Shown: one piece after another, positions 28,297 through 38,057 of the stretch
Position numbering within the stretch: the stretch's first letter is position 1
Layout: each line of letters begins with the position of its first letter
Assembly: GCA_000403295.2 (NCBI GenBank)
Contig: KE159610.1
Coordinates: forward strand, 415,387 to 479,386
Source of the DNA: Lachnospiraceae bacterium M18-1
GTDB taxonomy: Bacteria; Bacillota; Clostridia; Lachnospirales; Lachnospiraceae
DNA length: 64,000 bases
Direction of reading: 5' to 3'
The notes under the pieces: generated by a model
What the model was told of the DNA's origin: nothing
The model's database searches: none
Seen by the model: the letters and a program-made list of their open reading frames with translations, nothing else
Translations under genes and position numbers: made by a program

Positions 28297-29295
28297 TTAA
28301 CCCAGAAGTTCAATATGATGACAGGCTGAGAAATGTCCTCTGTCCACCTCGCGCCATCTTGGCGTCTCCCGGGCGCATTTTTCGTCTGCATAAGGGCATC
28401 TGGTACGGAACCGGCAGCCGGACGGCGGATTCAACGGACTCGGCACATCTCCCTGGAGCGCGATACGCTTGCTCTCCTTTGCAATCTTCGGATCCGCAAT
28501 TGGGATCGCGGAGATCAGACTTTTCGTGTAAGGATGCAGGGGATGGGTGATCAGTTCATAGCTGTCCGCAAGCTCTACCATACGTCCGAGGTACATTACA
28601 CCAATCCGGTTGGAAATATGCTTCACCGCTGAAAGGTCATGTGCAATGAACAGATAGGTCAGCCCCATCTCCTCCTGCAGGTCCTCAAACATGTTGATGA
28701 CCTGTGCCTGAATGGACACATCCAGCGCCGAGATCGGTTCATCGCAGACGATAAACTCCGGCCTTACCGCAAGGGCCCTTGCGATACCCACACGCTGTCT
28801 CTGTCCGCCGGAAAACTCATGAGGATATCGGTTGGCATGCTCAGAGTTCAGTCCCACCCTTCGGAGCATTTCTATAATAATATCATAGCGTTCCTGTTTA
28901 TTCGCCGCCATCTTGTGGACGTCGATCGCCTCACCGACGATATCCCCGACCGTCATACGCGGATCAAGGCTGGCGTATGGATCCTGGAATACGATCTGCA
29001 TCCGCTTCCGGTAAGGAAGCATATCCGCAAACTGCTTTTTCTCCACATCAAAAATCACTTCATTATCGTAAACAAATCTTCCACCAGTCGGCTCATACAG
29101 CCGAAGCAGTGTACGTCCGGTGGTCGTCTTGCCGCAGCCGGACTCCCCTACCAGTCCCAGGGTCTCTCCTTTGCCGATCGTAAAGGACACATCGTCTACT
29201 GCCTGGATATATTTTTTATTTTTCCCAAAGCCTCCTGCCGGGAAATACTGCTGTAAATGCTCTACCTGTATGAAGCTGTTCTTTTTCTCGCTCAT
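28297..29295 (-). CDS. oppF: Oligopeptide ABC transporter ATP-binding protein OppF
   Basis: This 332-residue cytosolic ATPase energises peptide import together with OppD. Walker A is [11 protein letters not shown], the signature is [14 protein letters not shown] and Walker B is [12 protein letters not shown]. The C-terminal oligopeptide/dipeptide transporter extension has Cys residues ([14 protein letters not shown]) that in this family can hold an Fe-S cluster. The start ATG 29295 has AAGGAG at 7 bases and overlaps the oppD stop by 4 bases. Confidence 0.95.
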   Translation of the reverse strand: MSEKKNSFIQVEHLQQYFPAGGFGKNKKYIQAVDDVSFTIGKGETLGLVGESGCGKTTTGRTLLRLYEPTGGRFVYDNEVIFDVEKKQFADMLPYRKRMQIVFQDPYASLDPRMTVGDIVGEAIDVHKMAANKQERYDIIIEMLRRVGLNSEHANRYPHEFSGGQRQRVGIARALAVRPEFIVCDEPISALDVSIQAQVINMFEDLQEEMGLTYLFIAHDLSAVKHISNRIGVMYLGRMVELADSYELITHPLHPYTKSLISAIPIADPKIAKESKRIALQGDVPSPLNPPSGCRFRTRCPYADEKCARETPRWREVDRGHFSACHHIELLG

Positions 29296-30290
29296 TTTGC
29301 AGCTCCTTTCTCCATTTCCTCCTTCTGGATCAGCCAGCACTGTGTATAATGGATCCGGTCAAAATTGGTGACCGGAGGCATCTCCCGCAGACAGATCTTC
29401 ATGCACTCCTCACATCTGGGTGCAAAGGGGCATCCCTTGGGAGGATTCAGCATGTCAACCGGCGTTCCTTCAATGGGAACCAGCCTTTCATGCTCTTTTG
29501 CGTCAATTCTCGGAATGGAGCGGATCAGCCCCTTCGTATACTGGTGCTTCGGATTGTAGAAAATATCATCCGCCGTGCCGTATTCGATCACTTTTCCCGC
29601 ATACATGACCGCGATGCGCTCACACATGCTGGCTACCACACCCAGGTCATGGGTGATCATAATGATCGCCATCCCCAGCTTATCCTTTAATTCCATCATC
29701 AGTTCCAAGATCTGCGCCTGGATGGTCACGTCCAGAGCGGTAGTCGGCTCGTCCGCGATCAGGAGCTTTGGCTCGCAGGCAAGCGCGATGGCAATCATCA
29801 CACGCTGTCTCATACCGCCGGAAAGCTCATGGGGGTATTGTTTCAGACGCTTCTCAGGCTCGTTGATCCCAACCAGCTCCAGAAGCTCCTTTGCCCGCTC
29901 CTTCGCCTGCGCCTTCGTCTTGTCTGTATGGAGCAGCACTGCCTCCATGATCTGGTTTCCGATCGTATATACAGGATTCAGGCTGGTCATGGGATCCTGG
30001 AAAATAATCGAGATTTCATTTCCGCGGATCTTCCGCATCTCCTTATCTGTCATCTGATCCACCTGATGGCCGTTAAAATACAGGCTTCCCCCGATCAGCT
30101 TGCCAGGATAAGCCGTCAGCCCCATCAGGCTGTATGCTGTTACAGATTTGCCAGAACCGCTTTCTCCAACGATTCCCAGCACTTCTCCTTCTCTTAAATG
30201 GATGGAAACATCATTCAGAGCTTTCACTTCTCCTGCAGGTGTGAAAAAGGAAAGCCGTTCGTTTTTTATATCTACAAGATACTCTGACAT
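29292..30290 (-). CDS. oppD: Oligopeptide ABC transporter ATP-binding protein OppD
   Basis: This 332-residue ATPase is the partner of OppF. Walker A is [11 protein letters not shown], the signature is [14 protein letters not shown] and Walker B is [12 protein letters not shown]. The C-terminal extension contains the Cys-rich [14 protein letters not shown]. It is preceded by a 122-base gap after oppC that holds no gene and followed by oppF with a 4-base overlap. Confidence 0.95.
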   Translation of the reverse strand: MSEYLVDIKNERLSFFTPAGEVKALNDVSIHLREGEVLGIVGESGSGKSVTAYSLMGLTAYPGKLIGGSLYFNGHQVDQMTDKEMRKIRGNEISIIFQDPMTSLNPVYTIGNQIMEAVLLHTDKTKAQAKERAKELLELVGINEPEKRLKQYPHELSGGMRQRVMIAIALACEPKLLIADEPTTALDVTIQAQILELMMELKDKLGMAIIMITHDLGVVASMCERIAVMYAGKVIEYGTADDIFYNPKHQYTKGLIRSIPRIDAKEHERLVPIEGTPVDMLNPPKGCPFAPRCEECMKICLREMPPVTNFDRIHYTQCWLIQKEEMEKGAAK

Positions 30291-30412
30291 ATATTCCTCA
30301 TTTCCGCATAGCTGAAGCTATGCTGCTTTTCCTAATTCTCTCATGAGGACCGCCGGGCCGCATGTAAATGCCGCGTCAGACCGCCAGTCCTTCACTGGAC
30401 AGATACCTATTC

Positions 30413-31459
30413 CTAATTCTTCAGCTTCGGGTCAAATGCGTCCCGGAGTCCGTCACCCAGCAGGTTAAAGCTCAGGATGATCAAACTGATCAAAATCGCA
30501 GGAATAAACAGCAGGTACGGATACGTATTCATGCCGTTGATCGCGTCGCTCGCAAGACTCCCAAGGGACGGCAGCGGAACCGCCACACCCATTCCCAGAA
30601 AGCTCAGAAAGCTTTCCGTAAAAATCGAAGAAGGAATCTGCAGTGTCGTAGTTACGATCAATGTACCAATACAGTTTGTCAGCAAATGCTTTTTAATGAT
30701 CTTGCCATTGCCCACACCCAGCGCCCTGGCTGCTGTCACATATTCACTCTCTTTGAGCATCAGCACCTGGCTTCTGACCATTCTCGCCATACCAACCCAG
30801 TACAGCAGGGCAAATACCACGAAAATACTGATCAGGTTCTCACCGACGATCCCGACCCATGAAAAGCCCGGCACATCTTTTAACCGGCTCAAGGGATCCT
30901 TTAATGCAAAGGACAGCAGGACGATCAGCAGAATATCCGGAATCGTATAAATGATATCCACGATCCGCATCATCACAAGGTCTACCCAGCCGCCGAAAAA
31001 TGCAGCGATCGAGCCATAGGTAGAACCAATGATCAGGATAATGCCTGTGGCGATCAAACCTACCAGGAGAGAGATACGGCTTCCCATCATAACACGGATC
31101 GCATAGTCGCGCCCCATCTTATCGGTTCCGAAAATGTGCGGAAACACCTTTTCCCCGGCATCGATCCTGGCCTGCTCTTCCTCCGAGTATTCCATCGGAG
31201 CCAGGTTGTTGGCTCCCTTCATCTGGTCCTTATAAGAATAAGGGTAAAACGAAGGAACGATAAATGAGAAAATCATGACAAGTATTACAACCACAAGACT
31301 TGTCATTGCTACTTTATTTTTTACAAGGCGGCGTCCGCCGTCCTTCCAGAAGCTCACACTTTCCCGCATGATGACCTGGCTTTGCTTCTCTTCTTCTGTT
31401 GCAGGCAGGAAATCCTCAGGATTAAGTTTCAGCTGAAAGCTGACCGGATTCTCTTTCAT
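30413..31459 (-). CDS. oppC: Oligopeptide ABC transporter permease OppC
   Basis: This 348-residue membrane protein has an N-terminal OppC_N segment and a BPD_transp_1 domain. The coupling motif is EYVTAARALGVGNGKIIKKH. An extended periplasm-facing loop follows the first helix (about residues 60-110), as usual for OppC. ATG 31459 has AAGGAG upstream; a GTG six bases earlier is a weaker choice. It lies 14 bases after oppB. Confidence 0.94.
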   Translation of the reverse strand: MKENPVSFQLKLNPEDFLPATEEEKQSQVIMRESVSFWKDGGRRLVKNKVAMTSLVVVILVMIFSFIVPSFYPYSYKDQMKGANNLAPMEYSEEEQARIDAGEKVFPHIFGTDKMGRDYAIRVMMGSRISLLVGLIATGIILIIGSTYGSIAAFFGGWVDLVMMRIVDIIYTIPDILLIVLLSFALKDPLSRLKDVPGFSWVGIVGENLISIFVVFALLYWVGMARMVRSQVLMLKESEYVTAARALGVGNGKIIKKHLLTNCIGTLIVTTTLQIPSSIFTESFLSFLGMGVAVPLPSLGSLASDAINGMNTYPYLLFIPAILISLIILSFNLLGDGLRDAFDPKLKN

Positions 31460-31473
31460 GATCACTGCACTCC

Positions 31474-32391
31474 TTACTTTAGTTTAATTCTCGGGTCTAC
31501 GATCTTATATACAATATCCACGACTACGTTCATCACAATGATCAGAGTTGCAAGGAAAATCGTAGTTCCCATGATCAGTGTATAATCACGCCCGTTGATG
31601 GCGCCGATAAACTCACCGCCAAGCCCCGGGATCGTAAAGATCTTTTCCACAACAAAGCTTCCTGTTACCGTATAGGCAAGCATAGGGCCTACGTAAGTCA
31701 CTACAGGCAGAATCGCGTTGCGGAGGGCATGCTTAAATAAGGAAACAAATCCTGACACACCTTTTGCCTTTGCTGTACGCATATAGTCCTGTCCCAGCAC
31801 GTCCAGCATGGAAGACCGCATCAGTCTCATGATATATGCGGTCGGATAGAAGGACAATGCCATGACCGGCATGATATAATGCTTCCATGTTCCGATCCCA
31901 AGCGTTGGGAGCACTCTCAGCTTCACACCGAAGAAATACAGAAGCACCGTGCAGATTACAAAGCTGGGGACCGCAATCCCACAGGTCGCTACTACACTGA
32001 TCAAACTATCCAGGAACTTTCCTCTCTTCAAGGCCGCGATACAGCCCAGGGGGATCCCGATCGTCAGGGCAACCAGTACGGATATGCCTCCCACTCTGGC
32101 TGATACAGGAAATTTCATTAAGATAATGTCCGTCACGGTACGTCCGCGCTGCTTTAAGCTGTCGCCGAGGTCACCTTGCAGGGCATCGCTGATATACGTA
32201 AGATATTGTTGAAATAAAGGCTTGTCCAGGCCGTACTTAGCCTCCAACGCCGCCGTTGCCTGAGGACTGATCGCCTTCTCTGAAAGGAACGGCCCGCCGG
32301 GAACCATATTCATCAGGAAAAATGTGATGGTCGCGACTGCCCATATCGTCACAATGGCAAGACCGATTCGCTTTGCAATGTACTTTAACAT
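31474..32391 (-). CDS. oppB: Oligopeptide ABC transporter permease OppB
   Basis: This 305-residue permease is the first gene of the opp operon. The N-terminal signature KYIAKRIGLAIVTIWAV and the NMVPGGPF block are typical. The EAA coupling loop is QDYMRTAKAKGVSGFVSLF. ATG 32391 follows AAGGAG at 8 bases. A promoter and a leader hairpin lie upstream, so expression of the whole transporter is probably set here. Confidence 0.95.
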   Translation of the reverse strand: MLKYIAKRIGLAIVTIWAVATITFFLMNMVPGGPFLSEKAISPQATAALEAKYGLDKPLFQQYLTYISDALQGDLGDSLKQRGRTVTDIILMKFPVSARVGGISVLVALTIGIPLGCIAALKRGKFLDSLISVVATCGIAVPSFVICTVLLYFFGVKLRVLPTLGIGTWKHYIMPVMALSFYPTAYIMRLMRSSMLDVLGQDYMRTAKAKGVSGFVSLFKHALRNAILPVVTYVGPMLAYTVTGSFVVEKIFTIPGLGGEFIGAINGRDYTLIMGTTIFLATLIIVMNVVVDIVYKIVDPRIKLK

Positions 32392-32460
32392 GCTTTCCAC
32401 TCCTTATCTTAATGCATTCCGGAAAACTTTCCGCGCGTGATTCCGAAAATACATCCTATT

Positions 32461-32503
32461 AAAAATAAGGAACACTACTCAATGACAAACACTCAGCGTT
32501 CCT
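32461..32503 (-). promoter_or_regulatory. Leader hairpin of the opp transcript, possible attenuator
   Basis: On the minus strand AGGAACGCT pairs with AGTGTTCCT (9 bp with one G-U) and is followed by TTATTTTT. It starts only about 5 bases after the likely transcription start and ends about 70 bases before oppB. The layout resembles a leader terminator, but no antiterminator or ligand motif was identified. Confidence 0.5.
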
Positions 32504-32514
32504 CACTGCGAATT

Positions 32515-32543
32515 ATAATAGCAAATTAATAACGTTTTGTCAA
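32515..32543 (-). promoter_or_regulatory. Sigma-A promoter of oppBCDFA
   Basis: On the minus strand a perfect TTGACA (32538-32543) and TATTAT (32515-32520) are 17 bp apart, pointing at oppB. Confidence 0.8.
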
Positions 32544-32755
32544 TCCTTCATGACAGTAAAGCAATAAAATACCGACAATTTTTTCCAAATAAATTCGTTT
32601 TTTTCTTGCATAATGCCGTTATTTTTAACAAAATGAATCTTTTTTATCAATCATTTTTCAAAAAAAGGACAAAGAAAAGAAGATTCTCCGGTGATATTCA
32701 CTTTAGGAATCGTGCCCGTCCGCCCAGGAAGCAAGAAGCTGACCGGTAAAGCTGG
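32544..32755. other. AT-rich region upstream of the opp promoter
   Basis: About 210 bases very rich in A and T runs (for example 32578-32610 and 32640-32675), without a gene. It may serve as an UP-element or a binding region for a global regulator, but I could not fit a clear CodY or other consensus. Confidence 0.35.
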
Positions 32756-32803
32756 AAAAAGCTGAACTCTGCTCTAACCGTCTCAGACGAAGTTCAGCTT
32801 TTT
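32756..32803. terminator. Terminator downstream of clpB
   Basis: AAAAAGCTGAACT (32756-32768) pairs perfectly with AGTTCAGCTTTTT (32791-32803). On the minus strand this gives a 13-bp stem ending in five T, 24 bases after the clpB stop. The sequence is symmetrical and could also stop plus-strand transcripts. Confidence 0.8.
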
Positions 32804-32826
32804 CTCTTCATTTAAAAGATATTCCG

Positions 32827-35412
32827 TCAGCGCATACATCGGCCTTCCAGTTTTCCGTCAGCCACATCAATCACGATCGTATCACCCCGGCCCACATTTC
32901 CTGCCAGGATCAGCTTCGCAGCCAGAGTCTCCACATTTTTCTGAAGGTACCGCTTCAGCGGCCGCGCGCCGTACATGGGATCATATCCTCCTTCCACCAC
33001 AAAACTCTTTGCGCTTTGTGTCAGTTCGATGGACAGCTCCTTTTCCGCCAGACGTCTGTTGACATCCGCCACCAGCAGGTCAATGATCCCGTTGATATTG
33101 GACTTTGTCAGCGGTTTGAACATGATGATCTCATCCAGCCGGTTCAAAAATTCGGGCCGGAAATGCGCCCGCAGTTCGTTCATTACCATGGACTGGCTTT
33201 CCTCTGTCAGCGTCCCGTCCTCCTGGATGCCTTCCAGCAGGAAATGTGCTCCGATGTTGGAGGTCATGATCAAGATGGTGTTCTTAAAGTCCACCGTCCG
33301 CCCCTGGGAATCGGTGATCCGCCCGTCATCCAATACCTGCAGAAGCACATTGAATACATCCGGATGTGCTTTTTCCACCTCATCAAACAGCACCACAGAG
33401 TAAGGCTTCCTGCGGACCGCCTCGGTAAGCTGTCCGCCCTCGTCGTATCCTACGTATCCCGGAGGCGCTCCGATCAGGCGGGATACGGAATATTTCTCCA
33501 TATACTCGCTCATATCAATCCGGACCATATTGTTTTCGTCGTCAAACAGACTCTGCGCCAGCGCCTTTGCCAGCTCGGTCTTGCCTACGCCGGTGGGGCC
33601 GAGGAACAGGAAGGACCCAATGGGCTTAGAGGGATCCTTGATCCCGGCTTTGGACCGGATGATGGCCTCTGTCACAAGCTCCACGCCCTGCTCCTGGCCG
33701 ATCACCCGCCTATGCAGTTCGTCCCCCAGATGCAGCGTCTTGCTCCGTTCACTCTCGTTCAGCTTCGCCACCGGGATTCCTGTCCAGCGGGAAATGATCC
33801 TGGCAATCTCTTCATCCGTTACGGCTTCATGTACCAGAGAGAGTTCCTTCTCTTTTACCCGTTCTTCTTCGGTTTCCAGTTGTTTCTTTAACTGGGGCAA
33901 CCTGCCGTACTGCAGCTCCGCCGCCTTATTCAGGTCGTAATCCTGCTGTGCCTTCTGAATCTCCTTGTTGACCTGCTCAATCTCCTCCCGGATCTTCTGC
34001 ACCCGCTCCACAGAGGATTTTTCATTATCCCACTGGGCCTTTTTCCCGGAAAATTCCTCCCGCAGCTCTGCCAATTCTTCCTGCAGATGGATCAGACGCT
34101 CCTGGCTCAGACGGTCGTCTTCCTTTTTCAGAGCCTCCTCTTCAATCTCCAGCTGCATCACCCGCCGGCTCAGTTCATCCAGTTCTGTTGGCATGGAATC
34201 CAGTTCCGTCTTGATCAGCGCACAGGCCTCGTCCACCAGGTCGATGGCCTTATCCGGCAGAAACCGGTCGGATATATACCGGTGGGAAAGCATGGCCGCA
34301 GCGACCAGCGCACTGTCCGTGATCTTCACACCGTGAAATACTTCATAGCGTTCTTTGAGGCCTCGAAGGATGGAGATCGCGTCCTCCACCGTCGGTTCTT
34401 CTACCAGTACCGGCTGGAATCTGCGCTCCAGCGCCGCATCCTTTTCGATATACTGGCGGTACTCGTCCAGCGTGGTGGCGCCGATACAGTGCAGCTCCCC
34501 CCGGGCCAGCATGGGCTTTAGCATATTGCCCGCATCCATGGCGCCGTCTGTCTTGCCTGCTCCAACGATGGTATGCAGCTCATCAATGAAAAGAATGATC
34601 CTGCCGTCGCTGTTCTTCACTTCCTCCAGAACGGCTTTCAGACGTTCCTCAAATTCTCCCCGGTATTTTGCTCCGGCAACCAGAGCGCCCATATCCAGGG
34701 AAAAAATGGTCTTCTCCTTCAGTCCCTCGGGCACGTCCCCTTTTACGATCCTCTGTGCAAGCCCTTCCACGACAGCTGTTTTACCGACACCCGGCTCCCC
34801 GATCAGCACCGGATTGTTCTTCGTCTTCCGGGACAGGATCCTGACCACATTGCGGATCTCCTCATCACGGCCGATGACCGGATCCAGCTTCTGGTCCCGC
34901 GCCCTCTCTACCAGATCCTGTCCGTACTTGTTCAATGTATCGTAAGTTGCCTCCGGATTGTCGCTGGTCACCCGCTGGTTGCCCCGAACAGAGGACAATG
35001 CCTGCAGGAATCCTTCCCGGCTGATGCCCATTTCTTTCAGAAAAGCTTTCATCTCCCGGCCGGCATATTTCAACAGTGCAAGGAAGAGATGCTCCACGGA
35101 GACATATTCATCTCCCATCTGCGCTGCCTCATCCTCCGCATGGATCAGTACATTGTTCAGGTCCTGTCCCACAAAAACCTTGCCGCCCTGTACCTTGGGA
35201 CGCTTCGCGAGCAGTTCTTCCACACGGTTCACGATGTAGGACGCCTGAAAGCCCATTTTCTCCAACAACTTTAAGATCAGGCTGTCATCCTGAGTGATCA
35301 GCGCATACAGCAGATGCTCCTGCGCGATCTCCTGGTTGCCATAGTCATAAGCCAGCTTCTCACAAGCCTGCACGGCCTGCATGGAATTTTGCGTAAATTT
35401 ATTTATATTCAT
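32827..35412 (-). CDS. clpB: ATP-dependent disaggregase ClpB
   Basis: This 861-residue Hsp100 chaperone, of standard length, rescues aggregated proteins with DnaK. It has an N-terminal Clp_N domain, first AAA with GEPGVGKT, the long coiled-coil middle domain (rich in Glu/Lys, about 400-530) that separates it from ClpA/C, and second AAA with GPTGVGKT, then the D2-small domain. GAGGAGG precedes ATG 35412. A CIRCE operator overlaps its promoter, so it should be repressed by HrcA and induced by heat. Confidence 0.97.
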   Translation of the reverse strand: MNINKFTQNSMQAVQACEKLAYDYGNQEIAQEHLLYALITQDDSLILKLLEKMGFQASYIVNRVEELLAKRPKVQGGKVFVGQDLNNVLIHAEDEAAQMGDEYVSVEHLFLALLKYAGREMKAFLKEMGISREGFLQALSSVRGNQRVTSDNPEATYDTLNKYGQDLVERARDQKLDPVIGRDEEIRNVVRILSRKTKNNPVLIGEPGVGKTAVVEGLAQRIVKGDVPEGLKEKTIFSLDMGALVAGAKYRGEFEERLKAVLEEVKNSDGRIILFIDELHTIVGAGKTDGAMDAGNMLKPMLARGELHCIGATTLDEYRQYIEKDAALERRFQPVLVEEPTVEDAISILRGLKERYEVFHGVKITDSALVAAAMLSHRYISDRFLPDKAIDLVDEACALIKTELDSMPTELDELSRRVMQLEIEEEALKKEDDRLSQERLIHLQEELAELREEFSGKKAQWDNEKSSVERVQKIREEIEQVNKEIQKAQQDYDLNKAAELQYGRLPQLKKQLETEEERVKEKELSLVHEAVTDEEIARIISRWTGIPVAKLNESERSKTLHLGDELHRRVIGQEQGVELVTEAIIRSKAGIKDPSKPIGSFLFLGPTGVGKTELAKALAQSLFDDENNMVRIDMSEYMEKYSVSRLIGAPPGYVGYDEGGQLTEAVRRKPYSVVLFDEVEKAHPDVFNVLLQVLDDGRITDSQGRTVDFKNTILIMTSNIGAHFLLEGIQEDGTLTEESQSMVMNELRAHFRPEFLNRLDEIIMFKPLTKSNINGIIDLLVADVNRRLAEKELSIELTQSAKSFVVEGGYDPMYGARPLKRYLQKNVETLAAKLILAGNVGRGDTIVIDVADGKLEGRCMR

Positions 35413-35611
35413 ACTAAAACCTCCTCGTCTGCAGCTACAATTTGCTGTAAGCTGATTACCTGCCTGTTTTGGAACAGCTTTAAAATCACCTGTGATTTCT
35501 TTTATGTCAGTTCCTTATTGAGTATTCCCTGAAAACTTTTAAAACTATATTTTTGTAAATGTGTTTCCAGCAATACTCTGAATTATGTTACATTGTTCTA
35601 TCAACAATATA

Positions 35612-35640
35612 ACAATAACAGATATTGTTAGCACTGTCAA
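35612..35640 (-). promoter_or_regulatory. clpB promoter
   Basis: On the minus strand TTGACA (35635-35640) and TATTGT (35612-35617) are 17 bp apart. The -35 box lies inside the CIRCE element. The leader to clpB is about 190 bases, without an obvious additional gene. Confidence 0.7.
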
Positions 35641-35654
35641 CTAGCGAGTGCTAA
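35628..35654. promoter_or_regulatory. CIRCE operator (HrcA site)
   Basis: TTAGCACTG, nine spacer bases and GAGTGCTAA match the CIRCE consensus TTAGCACTC-N9-GAGTGCTAA with one mismatch. Placement over the -35 box explains heat-shock control of clpB. Confidence 0.92.
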
Positions 35655-35725
35655 TACTTTTTAAAAATTTTATAAAATGATGATTTTATGCGGTTTCAAG
35701 TGGTCTTTGCTTTCGTATTCTTACT

Positions 35726-35887
35726 AGTACATCATTGCATTAATTCCGAAGTAAATAGCGTCTGATGTTTACAGCAGCGCAAGACGGAGGAAGGAGGCGA
35801 TGCTGGTAGCATCGTTGACTGACTCCAACGCAGCGATGGTGTGAACAGCGGGCACTATTTACTCGGTTATTAATGCAATGATGTACT
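35726..35887. repeat. 162-bp element with long terminal inverted repeats
   Basis: The ends are inverted copies of each other: AGTACATCATTGCATTAAT at the left (35726-35744) returns as its complement at the right (35869-35887), and an inner pair GTAAATAG/CTATTTAC extends the match to about 33 bp. The centre is GC-rich with purine-rich and palindromic stretches. No open reading frame of interest. It lies between the clpB promoter and the 3' end of the kinase gene. Confidence 0.65.
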
Positions 35888-35921
35888 GGCTGCCTGGCTC
35901 ATTGCTTCGCGGAAATCAAGC

Positions 35922-36950
35922 TCACAGAAATTGAACTGAAAACGTACTCCCCTCCCCCGCAGCCGATCTCACTGTCACATAACAGCCCTGGGCTTCCAGG
36001 ATCTGCCGGGTCAGGTACAGCCCCACGCCGGCGCCGGGCAGATTGTGGACTGCGGGAGCACGGAAAAACTTGGAAAACACAGCTCCCTGCCATTCTTCTG
36101 GAATGCCTATTCCGTGATCCGTAATCGACAGGTACGCCCCGGACTCGCGCATTTCTGCATACACTTCTATGGTTCCTCCCTCCGGGGAATATTTTACCGC
36201 ATTATCCAGAAGATTGAATACTGCCTCTTCCGTCCACTTCGGATCATGCCGGACCATCAGCGGCTGAGGACAGTCCACGGTTATCCCGATCTCCTTCCGG
36301 CTTGCCCCAGCGCTCACGCTCAGCAGCGCATTTGCCAGGGTTCGCGCCAGGTCGGCCTGCTCAGGAAGTATCTGGATCGCACCGCTTTCCAATCGGCTCA
36401 TCTTAATAATGGACTGAATCAGAAAATCCATCTTATCCGCCTCATGCAGCGTCCGTTCCAAAAATTCCTGATGCCTTTGGGGAGACATCTGTCTTTTGGA
36501 GAGCAGTTCCAGATCCATCTTGATATTGGCTACAGGAGTCTTGATCTGATGAGAAAGGTCTGCGATCATCCCCTGCATCACACGTTTTTCCTCGTCGGCA
36601 TTCTCTTCGGCAACACGCATGGCCCCATAGAGCCTTGACAGCTTCGACACAAATCGAGAAAATACATTCTCATGATCCTCCACTTCCGGGAGAAAAACAT
36701 CACTTCCCATGGAAAGCATCTGATCCATCCCCTCATTGACCTGGTCAAAAAAGTCTGTCACCTTGTGCTGGTATGCCTGAAACAGCAGATAAAACATAAC
36801 CCCGCCTATCCCGAGAACCACATAGGCAGCCCAATCAAGCTGAAAAAACATAAGAACCGGAATTGACAGCAGCATCAGAACACAAATGCAAAGTGCGCAG
36901 CGGTTCTCTCTTCGAAATGAATACTGCTTTGAAGCAAATCCCCTTCTCAT
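35922..36950 (-). CDS. Sensor histidine kinase with short-loop membrane anchor
   Basis: This 342-residue kinase has two membrane helices (about 17-36 and 40-60) joined by only a few residues, so there is no outer sensor domain. This matches the intramembrane-sensing (BceS-like) design. The H-box is DLSHQIKTPV (His134), the N-box NLLDNAVKYSPEGG, and the G-boxes DHGIGIP and GAGVGLYL. ATG 36950 overlaps the regulator stop by 4 bases and has GGGAGGGAG upstream. BceS-type kinases usually sense through an adjacent ABC transporter, but none is encoded here. The signal is unknown. Confidence 0.92.
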   Translation of the reverse strand: MRRGFASKQYSFRRENRCALCICVLMLLSIPVLMFFQLDWAAYVVLGIGGVMFYLLFQAYQHKVTDFFDQVNEGMDQMLSMGSDVFLPEVEDHENVFSRFVSKLSRLYGAMRVAEENADEEKRVMQGMIADLSHQIKTPVANIKMDLELLSKRQMSPQRHQEFLERTLHEADKMDFLIQSIIKMSRLESGAIQILPEQADLARTLANALLSVSAGASRKEIGITVDCPQPLMVRHDPKWTEEAVFNLLDNAVKYSPEGGTIEVYAEMRESGAYLSITDHGIGIPEEWQGAVFSKFFRAPAVHNLPGAGVGLYLTRQILEAQGCYVTVRSAAGEGSTFSVQFL

Positions 36951-37630
36951 CCGCGCTCTCCCTCCCACATATATCCCATCCCATATATGGTCTTGATATA
37001 TTTGTGCCCGTCCTTCTCGATTTTTCCGCGCAGCCGTCCGATATTGACCGTCAATGCGTGTTCATCGACAAAGTTTCCGTTGACATCCCACAGCCGTTCC
37101 AGGATCATCTGCCGCGTCAAAACCGTTCCCCGGTGGTCTATAAACAGCTTCATCAGCTTATATTCCGTAGGGGTCAGGGGCAGCGCTTTCCCGTCCAGCG
37201 TCACATTTGCCGTATCAAAATCTGCCGTCAGATATCCGTCCGAATAGACCTTCTGCTCCTGATTACCGCCGGCACGCTTCAATACGGCCCGAATCCGTTT
37301 GTGAAGCAGCACCATGCTGAACGGTTTTGTAATATAATCGTCCGCGCCGCAGTCAAACCCCCGCATTTCATCCTGCTCCAGGTCGCGGGCGGTCAGGAAA
37401 ATGACCGGCACGTCCTTTATCTTTTTCATCCGGCTGCAGAGCGTAAATCCGTCGCTGTCCGGCAGGTTGATGTCCATCAGCACCAGGTCCGTTTCCTGCA
37501 TCCTGAACAGCTCCAGGGCCAGCGAGGCTGTCAGAGCGGAACAGACCTCATAGCCTTCCTCCTGCAGATCATATACAAGGCCGTCATTCAGCCCTCTGTC
37601 ATCTTCCACGATCAGAATCTTTTTCATCAT
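36947..37630 (-). CDS. OmpR/PhoB-family response regulator
   Basis: This 227-residue protein pairs with the kinase just downstream. The receiver domain has the acidic pocket VEDDRG and the phospho-acceptor Asp in DLVLMDINLP; the Lys is in YITKPFSM. The C-terminal winged helix ends in YIKTIYGMGYMWEGE. A 10-base motif GAAACCTTTC (37636-37645) overlaps its ribosome site and is identical to a box of the XRE operator at 42021-42030. Targets are unknown. Confidence 0.94.
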   Translation of the reverse strand: MMKKILIVEDDRGLNDGLVYDLQEEGYEVCSALTASLALELFRMQETDLVLMDINLPDSDGFTLCSRMKKIKDVPVIFLTARDLEQDEMRGFDCGADDYITKPFSMVLLHKRIRAVLKRAGGNQEQKVYSDGYLTADFDTANVTLDGKALPLTPTEYKLMKLFIDHRGTVLTRQMILERLWDVNGNFVDEHALTVNIGRLRGKIEKDGHKYIKTIYGMGYMWEGERG

Positions 37631-37678
37631 CTATCGAAACCTTTCACAGTCATTTTTCGTCACATTTTCTCTTCTGCC

Positions 37679-37707
37679 ATTATACATGACCTGCATCCTT
37701 TTCTCAA
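37679..37707 (-). promoter_or_regulatory. Promoter of the two-component operon
   Basis: On the minus strand TTGAGA (37702-37707) and a perfect TATAAT (37679-37684) are 17 bp apart, about 50 bases before the regulator start. Confidence 0.75.
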
Positions 37708-37742
37708 CACGGAACAGCCGAAAAACAGCCCCCCAAATATAT

Positions 37743-37888
37743 GTTACTGTTCACACCCTGACCGGGTGCTCACAGTAACGGCATCCAGCCCATTGAAAAG
37801 TCGCCTCTCGGCGAGGGGCTGGATGCCAGCCCCATCACTGAATTGGCCGGATGCCGTGCAGCAAGTGCACGACACCGTGTGAACTGTA
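37743..37888 (+). mobile_element. Full MITE-like element, copy A (146 bp)
   Basis: The element starts with GTTACTGTTCACAC and ends with GTGTGAACTGTAAC, a 14-bp terminal inverted repeat with one difference. Inside are three hairpin arms, the central one with a 12-bp perfect stem (GGCATCCAGCCC and its complement). Flanking 8-mers are AAATATAT and AACTATAT, 7 of 8 identical, as expected for a decayed target duplication. It is the reverse-oriented relative of 47957-48103. It encodes no protein. Confidence 0.75.
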
Positions 37889-37966
37889 ACAACTATATTG
37901 CTGATCACACCCTCTGGATACTCCGGCAACAGCATCCAGCCTATTCATCCTGCCGGACATTTTTAA

Positions 37967-38018
37967 GGCCGTGCAGACCTTCCCCTGTGTGGAATGTCTG
38001 CACGGCCATGCTTTTTTT
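37967..38018. terminator. Terminator-like hairpin downstream of the YbjQ gene
   Basis: GGCCGTGCAGAC (37967-37978) pairs perfectly with GTCTGCACGGCC (37996-38007). On the plus strand seven T follow within a few bases. On the minus strand, where the gene ends, only a weak TTAAAAAT follows. Confidence 0.5.
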
Positions 38019-38057
38019 CATAAAAACAGCAGCCTGCTTCATACAGCTTGTTTTTTA

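Noticed and set aside
32544..32755. CodY box upstream of opp
   Set aside because: AT-rich stretches exist, but none gives a convincing match to the AATTTTCWGAAAATT consensus.
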